This document shows, one piece after another, positions 8,564 through 20,142 of a stretch of 22,907 nt of DNA. The translations under genes were made by a program, and so were the position numbers. The notes below the pieces were generated by a model. The model had not been told where the DNA came from and did not search any database. It saw only the letters and a list, made by a program, of their open reading frames with translations. Origin of the DNA: Rhodococcus rhodnii. Its GTDB lineage: Bacteria; Actinomycetota; Actinomycetes; Mycobacteriales; Pseudonocardiaceae. The DNA is taken from positions 1-22,907 of the forward strand of contig JOAA01000070.1 in NCBI GenBank assembly GCA_000720375.1, given 5' to 3'. Positions within the stretch are counted from its first letter, which is position 1, and every line of letters starts with the position of its first letter.

Positions 8564-8913
8564 TCAGTTCCAGGACGAGCTGCCCGGCCCGAGCCACCGG
8601 GTGAGGGCGGCGGTCAGCGCGTCGTGCGCGACAGGTTCGGTGGCGGGATTGACCCAGGCGACGTAGCCGTCGGGGCGGACGAGTACGGCGTCCACGGCGG
8701 GGATCTCACCGAAGACGGGCACGTGCCAGTGGCCGCCGGGCCGGTCGGGCTCGTACCGGGCGGCGACGTAGTCCACGCGGTCGGCCCACGGGGTGGGCGT
8801 GGCGGTCAGCCCCTCGGCACCGAGGTTGATCAACACCGGGTGTGCTTGGCGCAGCAGCCCGAACACCTCCGCGGTGCCCTGGTCGGTGACGAGCGTCAGA
8901 TCGGGCATGCGCC
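8564..8913 (-). pseudogene. C-terminal fragment of an aromatic FAD-dependent monooxygenase
   Basis: The reading frame gives RRMPDLTLVT...VFGLLRQAHPVLINLG...DRVDYV...AVLVRPDGYVAWV...LTAALTRWLG. This is the thioredoxin-like C-terminal domain of PheA/TfdB-type hydroxylases such as the aromatic polyketide and anthracycline hydroxylases (PgaE, RdmE group). The FAD- and substrate-binding domains, about 400 residues, are missing. Just upstream of RRMPDL the sequence changes to the terminal repeat of an insertion sequence (TGTTAGTGCCGAAAA on the plus strand from 8914), so the frame's apparent start at 8962 lies in element DNA. The gene converges on the halogenase with a 138-base gap. When whole it may have served the same pathway, but this fragment should be inactive. 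Confidence 0.82.
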
Positions 8914-8962
8914 TGTTAGTGCCGAAAACTACATCCACTGGCGCTGACCTGCGAATTTCCAA
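8914..8962 (-). mobile_element. Right-end remnant of an IS-B-like element
   Basis: TGTTAGTGCCGAAAAC at 8914 followed by a GGCGCTGACCTGCG stretch parallels the right end of the next remnant (TGTGGGGTTCCAGAAG at 9024, then the same GGCGCTGACCTGCG). Only about 50 bases of the element survive. It marks the insertion that cut the monooxygenase gene. Confidence 0.55.
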
Positions 8963-9023
8963 GCCTCGGAGGATGACCAGTAGGCGGGCACGCCAGGATG
9001 CTCCGTCGTGCTGCGACTTCCCT

Positions 9024-9311
9024 TGTGGGGTTCCAGAAGTCGGCCAGTGGCGCTGACCTGCGGGTCAAGCTGCTGCCGGTTCGTACTCGTTGATCAAGCC
9101 GCCGAGTACAAGTCGGCGCTGGACCTGCGTGCAGCTCCTATGTGGAATGGGGGCGGTCTGGCCGTGGCAGGAGGAGTTGGCGAGCTCGGTGAGGACGGCG
9201 TCGGTTGTAGTGCGAGACATACCGTGCGAGCACGGTCCGCAGGTGACGTTCGCCGACGATGAGAAGCCGGTCGGTGACCTCGCTCCTGATCGTGCGGCAT
9301 AGCAGTTCGCT
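9024..9311 (-). mobile_element. IS-B remnant (right end plus 3' part of transposase)
   Basis: The end repeat TGTGGGGTTCCAGAA at 9024-9038 matches the IS-B ends elsewhere in the window. It is followed inward by the stop codon and C-terminal coding part of an IS-B transposase on the minus strand. The element breaks off at about 9311, exactly where the 24-base inverted repeat begins, so the left three quarters of the element are gone. Confidence 0.8.
9065..9311 (-). pseudogene. C-terminal remnant of IS-B transposase
   Basis: Two frames together give the transposase tail: TIRSEVTDRLLIVGERHLRTVL, SHYNRRRPHRARQLL, and after a frame change [15 protein letters not shown] and a stop at 9065-9067. These parallel the tail of the intact copy at 13516-14556. 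A deletion of about 13 bases has removed the ERFIG segment, including the catalytic glutamate, just inside the break at 9311. The remnant is fused in frame to the truncated sialidase-like gene, giving a chimeric open frame of no evident function. Confidence 0.8.
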
Positions 9312-9381
9312 CGAGCCTGTCAGATGGTCTGTGTACTCCTTCAACAAGTTGATCTCATACACAGACCATCTGACAGGCTCG
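9312..9381. repeat. Perfect 24-bp inverted repeat with 22-base spacer
   Basis: Bases 9312-9335 (starting CGAGCCTGTCAG) are the exact reverse complement of 9358-9381 (ending CTGACAGGCTCG). The left arm starts at the break of the IS-B remnant and the right arm ends at the preserved sialidase-like coding sequence. There is no T-tract, so it is not a typical terminator. A fold-back (template-switch) duplication at the rearrangement junction would explain a perfect pair with such a short spacer; a hairpin mini-element is an alternative. Confidence 0.95.
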
Positions 9382-9776
9382 GTGACCCATGGGTCGGTGG
9401 CCCGCTCGTAGTCGCCGCCATTGCGCGGGCTACTTCCCGCGCAGCGGCTGAACGGCGGCGAGACGCTGGCCTGCCAATTGGCGCCACCGTCGAAGGACAC
9501 CCGGGCCAGCACCCCGTTCGCACCGCCGGTGGACCAGCGGTCCTGCTGCCAGACCGCGATGCGGTTCCGCAGTTGCGCCGGGTTCACCGCGACGAACGGT
9601 TCCACCTCGCTATGGGGATAGTTGGTGCCAGTCTGCGGTGCTCCGTTGCAGCCCGCCGGGTACGGCGACGGCCCGCTCACCACCACCGGCGGGTCGACTG
9701 CCGCAGACGCCGCGCCCGGCAGCAGCAGCACACCCGCCACCCCCACCGTGACCACCCGAATGATCAACTGTCTCAT
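9339..9776 (-). pseudogene. Secreted sialidase-like (BNR) protein, 5' fragment
   Basis: The ATG at 9774-9776 is preceded by GGAGG (complement of 9785-9789) at 8 bases. The N-terminus MRQLIIRVVTVGVAGVLLLP ending GAASA is a clear Sec signal peptide. After it come NYPHSEVEPFVAVNP, IAVWQQDRW, VSFDGGANW and NGGDYERATDPWV, typical of the first blades of bacterial exo-alpha-sialidase-like propellers, which are secreted. Homology fades after about 130 residues, at the inverted repeat and IS-B remnant, and the frame then runs on into transposase sequence. The usual family length is several hundred residues, so this is a gene cut by rearrangement. A truncated secreted peptide might still be made from the intact start. 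Confidence 0.8.
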
Positions 9777-9981
9777 CACGAGGACCTCCTCGCTGACACG
9801 GCACCCACGGAAAAGCGGACCGAGAAACACGCGTGCCAGGAAGCTGTCGGCTGGTACCAGAGGCACCGCACTGACCAATCCCGACACGTCTACGCAAGGA
9901 TGCGCAACGACGTGCTACACCATTCTGGGACGGTCACCACGGCCTTCCCGCAAGCGCTGTGGCGGCAGTGTCGTCGCCCCC

Positions 9982-11161
<1,180 letters not shown>

Positions 11162-11224
11162 GGCGTCCTCCACGAATACCACCACGCCGCTTGACCAGCA
11201 CGGACGAGGTTTTCGGCACCTACA
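11162..11224 (+). mobile_element. 3' end remnant of another IS-B-like element
   Basis: Directly after IS-A copy 1, the bases encode GVLHEYHHAA and a stop at 11192-11194, parallel to the GGLINEYxPAA tail of the transposases here. Thirty bases later comes TTTTCGGCACCTACA, ending at 11224, which resembles the TTTTCGGCACTAACA end at 8914. IS-A copy 1 therefore sits inside the 3' end of an older element that is otherwise missing. From 11225 to 11411 I recognise nothing; a 38-codon frame at 11262-11378 is unsupported. Confidence 0.6.
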
Positions 11225-11411
11225 ACTCACGATCCCCGCCGCGGATGGTTAACTTCGAACCATGCTGGTCGGTGCGCACGAGGTCGAGGTGCTCGAGGGA
11301 GCCGGGGCGCGGTTGGAGGCAATCGCGAACTCGCTCACGGTGGTGCACTCCTGTTCCATCAGTTTCGGCGCACCCTAGCGAAGCAAGAACGGTCCGCGGA
11401 GCTGACGCTGC

Positions 11412-12023
11412 TCAGTCGGTATCACCTGGACCGGTCAGCGTTTTGTGGTAAATGACGAAATCACACTCGGTTGCCAGCAGCGGAGCCAGCGAGGGGTAAA
11501 ACTCCTCGATCGCCCCGGTCCGCACAGGCCGATAACCGATGCGGGTATACCAGCGATCGAGGAACTCCTTCGACGGGTGCACCCACTCGCGCGGGACGAG
11601 GAGCTCCAGCTGCATGACGACGCAGCCGAGGTGGCGCGCGTGCCGCTCCGCGAACCGGACAAGAGCTCGCCCGACGCCGGTTCCCTGGTGGTCGGGCGAG
11701 GCGGCGAGCATGCCGAACTCGCACGTACGAGCGTCGAGCTGGTGGAGCCGGATCGCGCCCACGATCACGCCGTCGGGCGATTCCGCCACAGCCAGTTCAC
11801 CCGCACGCACGTAACCCGCGACCTCTCCCTCGTCCGTGCGCGGAGTCCCGGGAACCCACAGCCCTTTCTCCGCGACCTCATACGCGGCATTGATCAGTGC
11901 GGTCAGATCGGCGATGAGGCGAGGGGAAGGCCGAGGCGTGGCAGGCAAGAGACGTGTCGTCAGCTCGGTTGTCGACTTGGTGCTCCTGCCATCGTGCGGA
12001 CGAGAGTTCACGCGGCGGATCAT
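11412..12023 (-). CDS. GNAT-family N-acetyltransferase
   Basis: A 203-residue protein from the ATG at 12021-12023; upstream codons in the same frame are unlike the family and no ribosome binding site is obvious, so the start is moderately sure. It has the GNAT fold: helix alpha1 (LIADLTALINAAYEV), an acidic strand pair, the acetyl-CoA pyrophosphate loop QGTGVG at 113-118 followed by RALVRFAERHA, and a late FLDRWYTRIGYRPVRTG segment typical of strand 6-7. Such enzymes move an acetyl group from acetyl-CoA to an amine or amino-acid nitrogen in the cytoplasm. The substrate cannot be read from the sequence. It is flanked by element debris on one side and the secreted tectonin-like gene on the other, with 219 bases between them that hold nothing I recognise. 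Confidence 0.85.
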   Translation of the reverse strand: MIRRVNSRPHDGRSTKSTTELTTRLLPATPRPSPRLIADLTALINAAYEVAEKGLWVPGTPRTDEGEVAGYVRAGELAVAESPDGVIVGAIRLHQLDARTCEFGMLAASPDHQGTGVGRALVRFAERHARHLGCVVMQLELLVPREWVHPSKEFLDRWYTRIGYRPVRTGAIEEFYPSLAPLLATECDFVIYHKTLTGPGDTD

Positions 12024-12242
12024 CGCACAGTGAACACCGCGTCCGACCGGTTGCTGGGCACCCTGGTACATCTGTGGCACAAGACCGCCGATCTGTAGCC
12101 ACAGTAGTTGCGATATGACCAGGCAGACCAACACGTTCCTGTCCGGCGTGGACGAAGGCCGAGCGCGCCGGAGAAACGTCTGCTGCCGGTCGTGGATGTC
12201 CTGATGCTTGCTGCAGCCGCAGCGGGTACTGGTGGTTGCTTA

Positions 12243-13064
12243 CTACGCACACGTCCAGTAGAAGACCTGCCCGAATCCGTTGACGTGCCACGCTCTTCCG
12301 GTGTGGTCGACACTCACCCGGGAGCCGAGTCCTTCGACCCGGGTCCATCCCGACCCGTTCCAGCGCTCCAGCGAGTCCTGTCCCCGCGCCGGGGTGTAGA
12401 CCGTTCGCCAGACCGCGTCACCGCCGCCGATCCCCATGTCGACAGTGGCGCCGTTCGGGGGAAGCATGATCCAGCTGTTGCCGAAACGCCGGTAGATGTT
12501 GCTGCCGGGCCAGAACGTCGCGACCCAAGGCTGGCCGAACCGGTCGACGTTGATCATCGCCGCCGCGCCGTCGATCTGGTCCCAGCCCGAACCGTTCCAC
12601 CGGTAGATGCCGAACCCGTCACCGTTGAGCTGGACGTTGCCCGTCACCCACACCGACCCCTCAGCGCCGATGTCGATACTCGTAGCCGCACCAGGCACCT
12701 GTTCCCACACACCGTTGACGAGCCGGAAGATCCCACCCTGCAGATCGATGTACCACGGCTGACCGGCTGGGGACACCGCGACCTGCAACCCGTACCGGCC
12801 GGTGGCGGCCCACGCACTGCCAGTCCATTGATAGACCGGCCACGCACCGGCCGCCTCGTTGTAGGCCCCCATCCCCCACATCGAGCCGTTGGCACCGATC
12901 TCCACATCCATCATGGCGGCGCCGGGAAGCTGCTCCCAGCACCGCGGCAGCCGTTCTCCGACGGCGTTCGCCTGCAAGGCCGGTAACGACGACAACAGGA
13001 CGACGGCCAGCGCGGTGGACACGAACAGTCGACATGACCTGATAAGCCGGAAACTCGTTCTCAT
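12243..13064 (-). CDS. Secreted tectonin/tachylectin-like beta-propeller protein
   Basis: A 273-residue protein with a Sec signal peptide: Arg-rich start, hydrophobic core LFVSTALAVVLLSSLPAL, and probable cleavage after ANA (residue 34). The mature part is built of six repeats of about 38 residues, each of the form W..(V/L)PG.A..I.(V/I)...G..W: starts at WEQLPG, WAATGR, WEQVPG, WDQIDG, WIMLPP and WTRVEG. Between them are YRWNGSGW-like strands. This is the tectonin pattern, which folds as a six-bladed propeller and in characterised relatives binds sugars or lipopolysaccharide. It has no enzyme motif, so it is probably an extracellular lectin; ligand unknown. No strong ribosome binding site precedes the ATG at 13062-13064. 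It is not visibly linked to neighbouring genes. Confidence 0.83.
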   Translation of the reverse strand: MRTSFRLIRSCRLFVSTALAVVLLSSLPALQANAVGERLPRCWEQLPGAAMMDVEIGANGSMWGMGAYNEAAGAWPVYQWTGSAWAATGRYGLQVAVSPAGQPWYIDLQGGIFRLVNGVWEQVPGAATSIDIGAEGSVWVTGNVQLNGDGFGIYRWNGSGWDQIDGAAAMINVDRFGQPWVATFWPGSNIYRRFGNSWIMLPPNGATVDMGIGGGDAVWRTVYTPARGQDSLERWNGSGWTRVEGLGSRVSVDHTGRAWHVNGFGQVFYWTCA

Positions 13065-13201
13065 GCCCTGATCTTGGCCGACCGGGCCACTCTGCTCATC
13101 TGCTCAACGGCCTGACCTGGACCGGCCGAAGGACGGATGACAAGGCCGTACGTTCAGCCGGTGCCAATTGGACAGCGATGTTCAGACTGGCCACCAGAAG
13201 G

Positions 13202-13434
13202 TCAGAACGAGCCCGACAGGACGAGCACCGCCCACGCACGACCGGCCCGAGGGCGACGATGACGCAGGTGTAGGAGATGACCTGCCGGTAGGAGCGATTC
13301 CGGTCGACGCCGCGGGCGTTGGCGAGGACGAGTGCGCCGTTGGTGGAGAACGGTGAGACGTCCACGATCGTGGTGGAGATGGCCATGGCGACGACGCCCG
13401 CAACTGGCAGTGACCGCCGAGCAACAAACCACCC
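13202..13434 (-). pseudogene. C-terminal fragment of a MatC/SLC13-type permease
   Basis: The frame reads VVAMAISTTIVDVSPFSTNG, then ALVLANA, then YRQVISYTCVIVALGPVV. A shift of one base then restores AWAVLVLSGSF and a stop at 13202-13204. The 'SxTIVDxSPFSTNGAL.xANA' signature followed by a last membrane helix is what I recall from dicarboxylate carriers of the MatC group in the ion-transporter superfamily. Two lesions are visible: one missing G near GPVV, and loss of everything upstream at the left end of IS-B copy 1 (13435). Only about 75 residues of a normally 400-plus-residue membrane protein remain. The permease assignment is from memory; the truncation and frameshift are seen directly. 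Confidence 0.68.
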
Positions 13435-14627
13435 TGTGGGGTGCCAGAACTCTGTACTCGGCTGCTGAGCTGCGGTGATCGTGCACCATGGGCCGTAGGG
13501 GCATGATCGTGAGACGTGATGTTACGACTGCTGTACCTGATCTTCGTCCGCCTCGTCGGCTGGTTGGTTCTGCTCGGCCGGTCATCGGCGGCCAAGGACG
13601 TCGAACTGCTGGTGCTCCGGCACGAGGTCGCCGTGCCGCGCCGGACCAATCCTCGCCCGCGGCGGGAATGGGCCGATCGCGCGGTGCTTGCCGCGTTGGT
13701 ACGCCGGCTCCCGCGACTGCTTCGCGAGCACCGGGTGGTGACACCGGGCACCGTCCTGCGATGGCATCGGCGCTTGGTCGCGAAGAAGTGGACGTACCCG
13801 AGTCGGGCAGGGCGCCCACCAGTCGATGATGCCGTGGTGGTGTTGATCGAGCGCATGGCACAGGACAACAGCGGTTGGGGCTACCGCAGGATCCAGGGCG
13901 AACTGCTTAAGCTCGGCCACCGGGTAACCGCGTCGACCATCCGCCGCGTGCTCAAGCGCCTGCGCATACCACCCGCACCCAAACGTGACATCGACACCTC
14001 CTGGCGACGGTTCCTGCGTGCCCAGGCCGCGAACATGCTGGCCTGCGACTTCTTTCACATCGACTACGCCGTCACCCTCAAGCGCGTCTACGTATTCTTC
14101 GTACTCGAAGTCGCCACCCGCTACGTCCACATCCTCGGCACCACCACCAACCCCAACGGACCATGGACCACCCAACAAGCCCGCAACCTACTCATGGACT
14201 TGGGTGACCGGGCTAACGACTTCCGGTTCCTCATCCGGGACCGTGCCGGGCAATTCACCGTCTCGTTCGACGCCGTCCTCACCGGCTCCGGCATTGAGGT
14301 CGTGAAGATTCCGCCACGATGCCCGCAGGCAAACTGCTACGCCGAACGGTTCGTCGGCACCGTCAGACACGAGGCCACCGACCGGCTGCTCATCATTAAC
14401 GAGCACCACCTGAGATCAGTGCTGGACAGCTATGTGGCCCACTACAACCACCGCCGCCCGCACCGAGCCCACGATCTCCTGCCACCACGACCGGATCATC
14501 GATTCCGCAGCCTAGCCGCACGTCGGTACGCCGCCGATCAGTTCTCGGCGGCCTGATCAACGAGTACGAACCCGATGCAGCTTAACGCGCAGGTCAGACC
14601 ACACGGCTGACTTTTTGGCACCCCACA
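13435..14627 (+). mobile_element. IS-B copy 1, full-length insertion sequence (1193 bp)
   Basis: The left end TGTGGGGTGCCAGAA at 13435 pairs with the right end TTTTTGGCACCCCACA finishing at 14627, giving terminal inverted repeats of about 12 perfect bases, up to 15 if the flanking CCC/GGG is counted. The element carries one intact transposase gene and interrupts the permease fragment on its left. Flanking bases show no clear target duplication. Confidence 0.88.
13516..14556 (+). CDS. IS-B transposase, rve/DDE type (apparently intact)
   Basis: A 346-residue transposase with the same layout as the IS-A enzyme: [19 protein letters not shown] helix, [24 protein letters not shown]-binding segment, [20 protein letters not shown] linker and an integrase core. 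Candidate catalytic residues are Asp178 (ACDFFHID), Asp242 (RDRAGQF) and Glu277 (YAERFVG), again 35 apart for the last pair. It begins with GTG at 13516, with ATG at 13519 also possible. The protein is clearly related to, but distinct from, IS-A. It is the only unbroken IS-B transposase in the window. Confidence 0.9.
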   Translation: MMLRLLYLIFVRLVGWLVLLGRSSAAKDVELLVLRHEVAVPRRTNPRPRREWADRAVLAALVRRLPRLLREHRVVTPGTVLRWHRRLVAKKWTYPSRAGRPPVDDAVVVLIERMAQDNSGWGYRRIQGELLKLGHRVTASTIRRVLKRLRIPPAPKRDIDTSWRRFLRAQAANMLACDFFHIDYAVTLKRVYVFFVLEVATRYVHILGTTTNPNGPWTTQQARNLLMDLGDRANDFRFLIRDRAGQFTVSFDAVLTGSGIEVVKIPPRCPQANCYAERFVGTVRHEATDRLLIINEHHLRSVLDSYVAHYNHRRPHRAHDLLPPRPDHRFRSLAARRYAADQFSAA

Positions 14628-14657
14628 GGGGTTCTGCTGTTTAGTTAACGGTATTTA

Positions 14658-14673
14658 CCGCGTACCTACGCGG
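14658..14673. repeat. Short palindrome upstream of the coiled-coil gene
   Basis: CCGCGTA and TACGCGG are separated by two bases, giving a perfect 7-base inverted repeat 40 bases before the ATG at 14713. The position fits an operator for a dimeric repressor, but no promoter boxes are certain and no regulator is known. Confidence 0.4.
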
Positions 14674-14712
14674 CAATGCGCAGCCAGACCGACACCCGGT
14701 ACGCTGCTGGTC

Positions 14713-15063
14713 ATGGCTCAGTCTGACGACCTGGAGGCCCGCGTGGCCGCGCTGGAAACCCAAGTCCGGGAACTGGCCGACCGCGTGAGGCACAGCGAGC
14801 AAGACGCGGCAGCTGCCCGTGTGCTCGCTGGCGGAGCGGACCGCGACGTCGCAGAGATTCGCGGAGAGATCCGAGACTTTCGCCAGGCGACCACATCCAG
14901 CTTCAACGCAATGCGCGAGGACCTGGCCGACTTCCGCAGGCACGTCAACGACGGATTCACGGAGATGCGCGGCAAACTCGACGCTACCGCCGCCGGACAA
15001 CAGCAAATTGTGAACCTGCTGAATACGATCATTGGCCAGGGCGAACAGCCGGACGGCCAGTAA
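14713..15063 (+). CDS. Small coiled-coil protein of unknown function
   Basis: A 116-residue hydrophilic protein: DDLEARVAALETQVRELADR and a second helix (REDLADFRRHVNDGFTEMRG) carry heptad-spaced Leu, Val and Ile, while QQQIVNLLNTIIG closes it. The ARVLAGGADRDVAEIR link between helices is one I associate with a common actinobacterial hypothetical family. It has no catalytic motif, signal peptide or membrane segment, so a cytoplasmic oligomer or adaptor is the most that can be said. It follows IS-B copy 1 directly and converges on the broken formylglycine-type gene, with 9 bases between the two stop codons. No strong ribosome binding site is seen before the ATG. Confidence 0.75.
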   Translation: MAQSDDLEARVAALETQVRELADRVRHSEQDAAAARVLAGGADRDVAEIRGEIRDFRQATTSSFNAMREDLADFRRHVNDGFTEMRGKLDATAAGQQQIVNLLNTIIGQGEQPDGQ

Positions 15064-15072
15064 GCCTCGCGC

Positions 15073-15455
15073 CTAATGGCGAGTGAGCAGCGTTTCAAGC
15101 GTCTGGGCTGGCGTCGCGCACCGAAAGCCCGTGTCGTCGTCACACATGCTCTCGGCTGCGTCATTGAAAGAAGATGGCGTAGCGCGATTGAACGAGCTTG
15201 TCCAAGCGCCACCTTGAGCTCACGCCGCCCCGGCCGCGTCTCGGTGGAACACCATTCCCAGACATTCCCGCACATGTCGTAAACCCCGTACGGGCTTACA
15301 CCGCTCTGGTAACGATCGCCCGGCGTTGTACTGCCGACTCCGTTCTCGCGAACGTTGCACTTCGCAGGAGTTGGCCGGTCACCCCATGGGTACACCGCTC
15401 CCCGGATTCCACAAGCAGCCTTCTCCCACTGCTGACTGCTGGGAAGCTCTTTGCC
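15073..15455 (-). pseudogene. Formylglycine-generating-enzyme-like (FGE-sulfatase domain) fragment
   Basis: Read from 15455 downward the frame gives LTGKELPSSQQWEKAACG, YPWGD, CNVRENGVGSTTPGDRYQSG and SPYGVYDMCGNVWEW, the hallmark core of the SUMF1/FGE domain. After GRRELK one base is missing; in the shifted frame the sequence continues GGAWTSSFNRATPSSF, then DDDTGFRCATP and ends LETLLTRH with TAG at 15073-15075. GG(A/S)W and GFR are the expected late motifs. FGE proteins oxidise a cysteine of sulfatases, and relatives install other iron-dependent modifications such as ergothioneine sulfoxide chemistry; the subgroup cannot be told. The 5' half is lost at the IS-B end at 15456. Both the truncation and the frameshift make it a pseudogene. 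Confidence 0.85.
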
Positions 15456-17925
<2,470 letters not shown>

Positions 17926-17948
17926 GGCTGTGCCCGCACGGCATGGAG

Positions 17949-18797
17949 TCAGGGCTTGCGGCCGACGGCCCCCCAGCCGATGAAGTCGATCGGCATGACC
18001 GGAGTGAGGCGAGGGCCCTCGGGCCACCATTCACCGACCGGGACGAGGCCGGGTTCGAGGATCTCGAGGCCGGTCAGGTAGGACTCGATCTCGGCAGGAG
18101 TGCGGCATCGGCCCCTGCCGATAGCGCTGCGGAGATTGGCTTCCATGGCTTTGGCCAGCGCGCTGACCTCGCTGCCGTCGTCCGGATCGCAGAAGTGGCT
18201 CAACAGGACGTACGAGCCCGACGGCAGCAGCTCGATGTACCGGGCCATCAGCTCGCGCGGGTTCTCGTCGTCCTCGACGTGATGGATGGTGGCGCACTGC
18301 ATGAGCGCGATCGGGCGGTCGAAGTCCAGCGACCGGGACACCACCGGGTGGGCGAACAGTTCATCCGGGTAGCGCAGGTCGGCGGCCACCACATGGGTGT
18401 GGTCGTTCTCCTCGAGCAGCGCGCGGCCGTGCGCGATCACCATCGGGTCGTTGTCCACGTAGACGACCGTGGCCTCGGGGTTGATGCGCTGGGCGACCTG
18501 GTGGGTGTTCTCCGCCGTGGGCAGCCCGGACCCGCAGTCCAGGAACTGGTCGACCTTCGCGGTCGTGGTCAGGTAGCGCACGACCCTGATCAGCCACCGG
18601 CGCAACACCTGGGCCAGCAGCGGCGCGTTCGGCTCGATCTCCATCGTGCGCCGGTAGAACTCGCGGTCCACCTCGTAGTGGTCCTTGCCGCCGAGCATCA
18701 TGTCGTACACACGGGCAACGCTTGGTTTGGTGGTGTCGACGCCCGGCAGACCCAGTTCATCACCGGGGCCGTTCCCACCCCTCGAGTTCTCAGCCAT
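17949..18797 (-). CDS. SAM-dependent methyltransferase, DUF574 family
   Basis: A 282-residue protein of the actinobacterial DUF574 (Methyltransf_19) group. It begins with a disordered stretch and the family start DTTKPSVARVYDMMLGGKDH, continues YEVDREFYRR, and has the SAM-binding motif I FLDCGSGLPT at 85-94, the acidic motif II VVYVDNDPMV at 111-120, and VVAADLRYP, IHHVEDDENPR and YVLLSHFCDP in a Rossmann-type fold. Members transfer a methyl group from S-adenosylmethionine; substrates are mostly unknown, and the group is strongly expanded in Streptomyces and relatives, often near natural-product or regulatory genes. The start ATG (18795-18797) fits the family. It is transcribed divergently from the gene at 19054, with 256 bases between them. 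The IS-A fragment ends just past its stop codon. Confidence 0.9.
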   Translation of the reverse strand: MAENSRGGNGPGDELGLPGVDTTKPSVARVYDMMLGGKDHYEVDREFYRRTMEIEPNAPLLAQVLRRWLIRVVRYLTTTAKVDQFLDCGSGLPTAENTHQVAQRINPEATVVYVDNDPMVIAHGRALLEENDHTHVVAADLRYPDELFAHPVVSRSLDFDRPIALMQCATIHHVEDDENPRELMARYIELLPSGSYVLLSHFCDPDDGSEVSALAKAMEANLRSAIGRGRCRTPAEIESYLTGLEILEPGLVPVGEWWPEGPRLTPVMPIDFIGWGAVGRKP

Positions 18798-19023
18798 GGC
18801 CCACTTTCACGCGGTCGGCGCTTGCCGCCTCGCCGCTGATCCTACTGACGACGATCCACAGTGTATGTATGCCCGGCCATTTGCAGCAGCAGAGGGTCAT
18901 CGCCTTCGAAGATTGCCGGTCTTCCGCTGTTGCACAACCATGCCGGCATGGGCAACTCACGCCGGCCCGCCGACCGTCCGGGTTGGGCTACTCGGGCGAA
19001 CTTCGCGCGGCGCGGGGTGTCGG

Positions 19024-19051
19024 TGACCGCTCCACCGTGGAGGGGCGGTCA
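19024..19051 (+). promoter_or_regulatory. Hairpin overlapping the ribosome binding site of the 19054 gene
   Basis: TGACCGCTCC (19024-19033) can pair with GGGGCGGTCA (19042-19051) through ten base pairs including one G-U, with an 8-base loop. The Shine-Dalgarno GGAGGGG (19039-19045) lies across the loop and 3' arm, and the ATG starts 3 bases after the stem. Such a stem could hide the ribosome binding site. It may equally be an operator or chance in GC-rich DNA. Confidence 0.45.
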
Positions 19052-20142
19052 GCATGGTGGTCGTGCCGAAGTCGACGGGGCGCAAACCCAAGCCCGGCAA
19101 GCACTCCCGATCCGCTTTACGCTCACAGAGCGAGACCGCGGGGTACCGTCCCGAGGTCGCTGGGCTGCGCCCCGCTGACCCGGTAGCCCTGGTCAGCCGC
19201 GAGCAGGACCGACAGCTGATCGCCGCGATCTGCGGTCCGTCGACCGGGTTTCTCCCCGACGACCTGGTCGGCCACGCCCGGGCCGGGTGGGACACCAACC
19301 GCGACACGAGGCCACCGTTCGACCAGCTCGACCAGGACCAGCGGGACGCGCTGACCATGGCCGTAGCCCGGAAGTTGGCCAAGCGACTGACCGATCCGCC
19401 GAGGCCCGCGATGGACGGCCGGGGGCGACCGGTCAACCACCACGCGCCCAGCTCCCCGCCCTTCCCGACCGGCGCGGACGAGCTGCGGTTCTGGACCCGG
19501 CGACTGCAGGCGCGAGTCAACGACCTGCGACCGTTAGCCGATCGGGGCAACCGACGGCTTGTCGCCGGTCGGCTCACCGAGGCCGGGCAACTGCTGGCCA
19601 GGATGCGGCAGCGGACCCCGGCGGCAACAGGGCAGAAGGAGACCGCGCACTGGATCACCGTGACCGCCGACCGGGCGGCCGACCTGCCGACCATCCCCGG
19701 GCAGCCCTACCTGACGGGCCGACGCGCGGAGGCCGAGCACTGGGCGGCGCTGACCCGGCGGCGGCAACAGAACCACGCCACCCCGGCCGGGTGGAGCTAC
19801 GGCGGGCAGGCCCTGATCGACGCACTCGCCGCCCGCCGGGCGCCGGGCGTGACCGTGGTGGACTGGCGGGACGGGCCGGGCACCGAACTGGTCGCCCTCT
19901 CGCCGGAAGTGGTCGTCATCGCCGCCTCGGACACCAACACGCAGCAGAGCGTCCTGCACATCCTCTCGCAGTGGACCGGCCGCGACCGGCTGGCGTGTGA
20001 ACTGGCCGTGCGCAAGGCCGTCGACGCCGGGCTGGTCACCATCTCCAGCGGGATCGACAAGCCCATCACCACCGATAAAGGCGCAGGCCTGTACTCCCGG
20101 CTCACCCGCACCCTCCAGACCACGCAAACCAGGGTCGGGGTC

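Noticed and set aside
11262..11378. A 38-codon plus-strand frame (starting MLVGAHEVEVLEGAG)
   Set aside because: No ribosome binding site or family similarity is evident, and it lies among IS scraps.
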